Part shown: one piece after another, positions 6,310 through 6,487 of the stretch
How the letters are laid out: each line of letters opens with the position of its first letter
Numbering within the stretch: position 1 is the stretch's first letter
Assembly (NCBI GenBank): GCA_041574955.1
Contig: JBFGNS010000205.1
Coordinates: 1 to 6,487 of the forward strand
Source: CALZJC01 sp041574955
GTDB lineage: Bacteria; Acidobacteriota; Thermoanaerobaculia; Multivoradales; JAHEKO01
Length of the DNA stretch: 6,487 nt
Reading direction: 5' to 3'
Notes under the pieces: model-generated
The model's input: the letters and a program-made list of their open reading frames with translations, nothing else
The model's database searches: none
What the model was told of the DNA's origin: nothing
Program-made: the position numbers and the translations under genes

Positions 6310-6340
6310 CCCCGAGATCCCTCGCTGCACTCGGGGTGAC
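6310..6340. repeat. short hairpin resembling a dispersed intergenic repeat
   Basis: CCCCGAG (6310-6316) and CTCGGGG (6330-6336) form a perfect 7-bp stem, and the segment ends GGGGTGAC. From memory, the pattern GATCCCTCGCTGCACTCGGG then TGAC resembles a short palindromic repeat (GTCA..CCGAG..GCAGCGAGG..TCTCGG on the other strand) scattered between genes in many environmental bacterial genomes. Only one copy is in this window, so repeat status is not shown here. Confidence 0.4.
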
Positions 6341-6478
6341 AAGCAGAGCCTGACGGCTCGAAGGGCTTTGCGGTGATGCCCCGATTCCGTGGACAGAAAG
6401 CGCTCTAGTTTCCTCATCGTATCTGCGGGTGGGGGGAGGCGCTGGCTCGGGCCGCGCTAGCGGTCTGGGGCAGCGCCC

Positions 6479-6487
6479 AAGAGGAGG
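6479..6487 (+). promoter_or_regulatory. Shine-Dalgarno at the window edge
   Basis: AAGAGGAGG forms the last nine bases of the window. It is a near-ideal ribosome binding site and implies a plus-strand gene whose start codon lies roughly 5 to 10 bases past the right edge. Confidence 0.5.

Larger units (their letters stand above)
6134..6487. other. non-coding region downstream of elp3
   Basis: I see no supported gene in these 354 bases. Frames on both strands here are short, rich in Arg, Pro and Gly, and lack family motifs, as GC-rich non-coding DNA produces. The region holds a 9-bp hairpin after elp3, a repeat-like hairpin at 6310-6336, a small stem-loop at 6346-6359 (GAGCC/GGCTC around TGAC), a more AT-containing stretch at about 6365-6425 that could carry a promoter, and a Shine-Dalgarno at the end. 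No tRNA or CRISPR structure was found. Confidence 0.6.

Noticed and set aside
6073..6417. 114-codon minus-strand frame beginning MRKLERFL
   Set aside because: It reads through the hairpin repeat and GC-rich non-coding DNA into the 3' end of elp3, lacks a Shine-Dalgarno, and has the low-complexity composition of a spurious frame.
6390..6422. TGGACA (6390-6395) and TCGTAT (6417-6422) as a promoter for a downstream gene
   Set aside because: The 21-base spacing is too wide for a standard sigma-70 promoter and no better-spaced -10 is visible.
6427..6439. G-rich run as a possible G-quadruplex
   Set aside because: Runs of 3, 6 and 2 G do not give four clean tracts; expected by chance in DNA of this composition.

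Overview
The window is GC-rich bacterial DNA (about 70% G+C by eye) with little intergenic space, a TTG start, a GTG start and good Shine-Dalgarno sequences. An HdrA-type flavoprotein fused to an MvhD domain, a bacterial-type Elp3 and a UbiA-family prenyltransferase together suggest an environmental, possibly anaerobic or microaerophilic bacterium. Acidobacteriota or a deltaproteobacterial or Myxococcota-like lineage would fit, but the window does not fix the phylum.

Region 1 (1-2296, plus strand) is a tight operon cut by the left window edge. It holds the C-terminal two thirds or so of an HdrA-MvhD fusion, then a 58-residue CxxC/CxxC zinc-ribbon-like protein, then a hemerythrin-like HHE-domain protein. 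The last two genes overlap by 8 bases, and the hemerythrin Shine-Dalgarno lies inside the zinc-ribbon gene. The set suggests cytoplasmic electron transfer through flavin and Fe-S centres, with a diiron protein that may sense or scavenge O2.

Region 2 (2297-2550) separates convergent genes. It contains a large imperfect inverted repeat (2341-2505) able to form a long hairpin, plus two short hairpins next to the methyltransferase stop. This is the most striking non-coding structure in the window.

Region 3 (2551-4248, minus strand) is a two-gene unit: a UbiA-family membrane prenyltransferase followed with no gap (stop TAG, then start GTG) by a class I SAM methyltransferase. The methyltransferase sequence layout resembles Trm9/ALKBH8, the family that methylates wobble cm5U in eukaryotic tRNA.

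Region 4 (4249-6133) is a short divergent promoter region and a full-length Elp3 (radical SAM plus GNAT), the enzyme that makes cm5U34. Having Elp3 and a Trm9-like methyltransferase within 2 kb of each other raises the possibility of a bacterial two-step route to mcm5U34. The competing reading is that UbiA and the methyltransferase belong to quinone or isoprenoid metabolism.

Region 5 (6134-6487) is non-coding. It has a GC-rich hairpin after elp3, a short hairpin resembling a dispersed intergenic repeat, and a strong Shine-Dalgarno at the extreme right edge that implies a plus-strand gene starting just outside the window.
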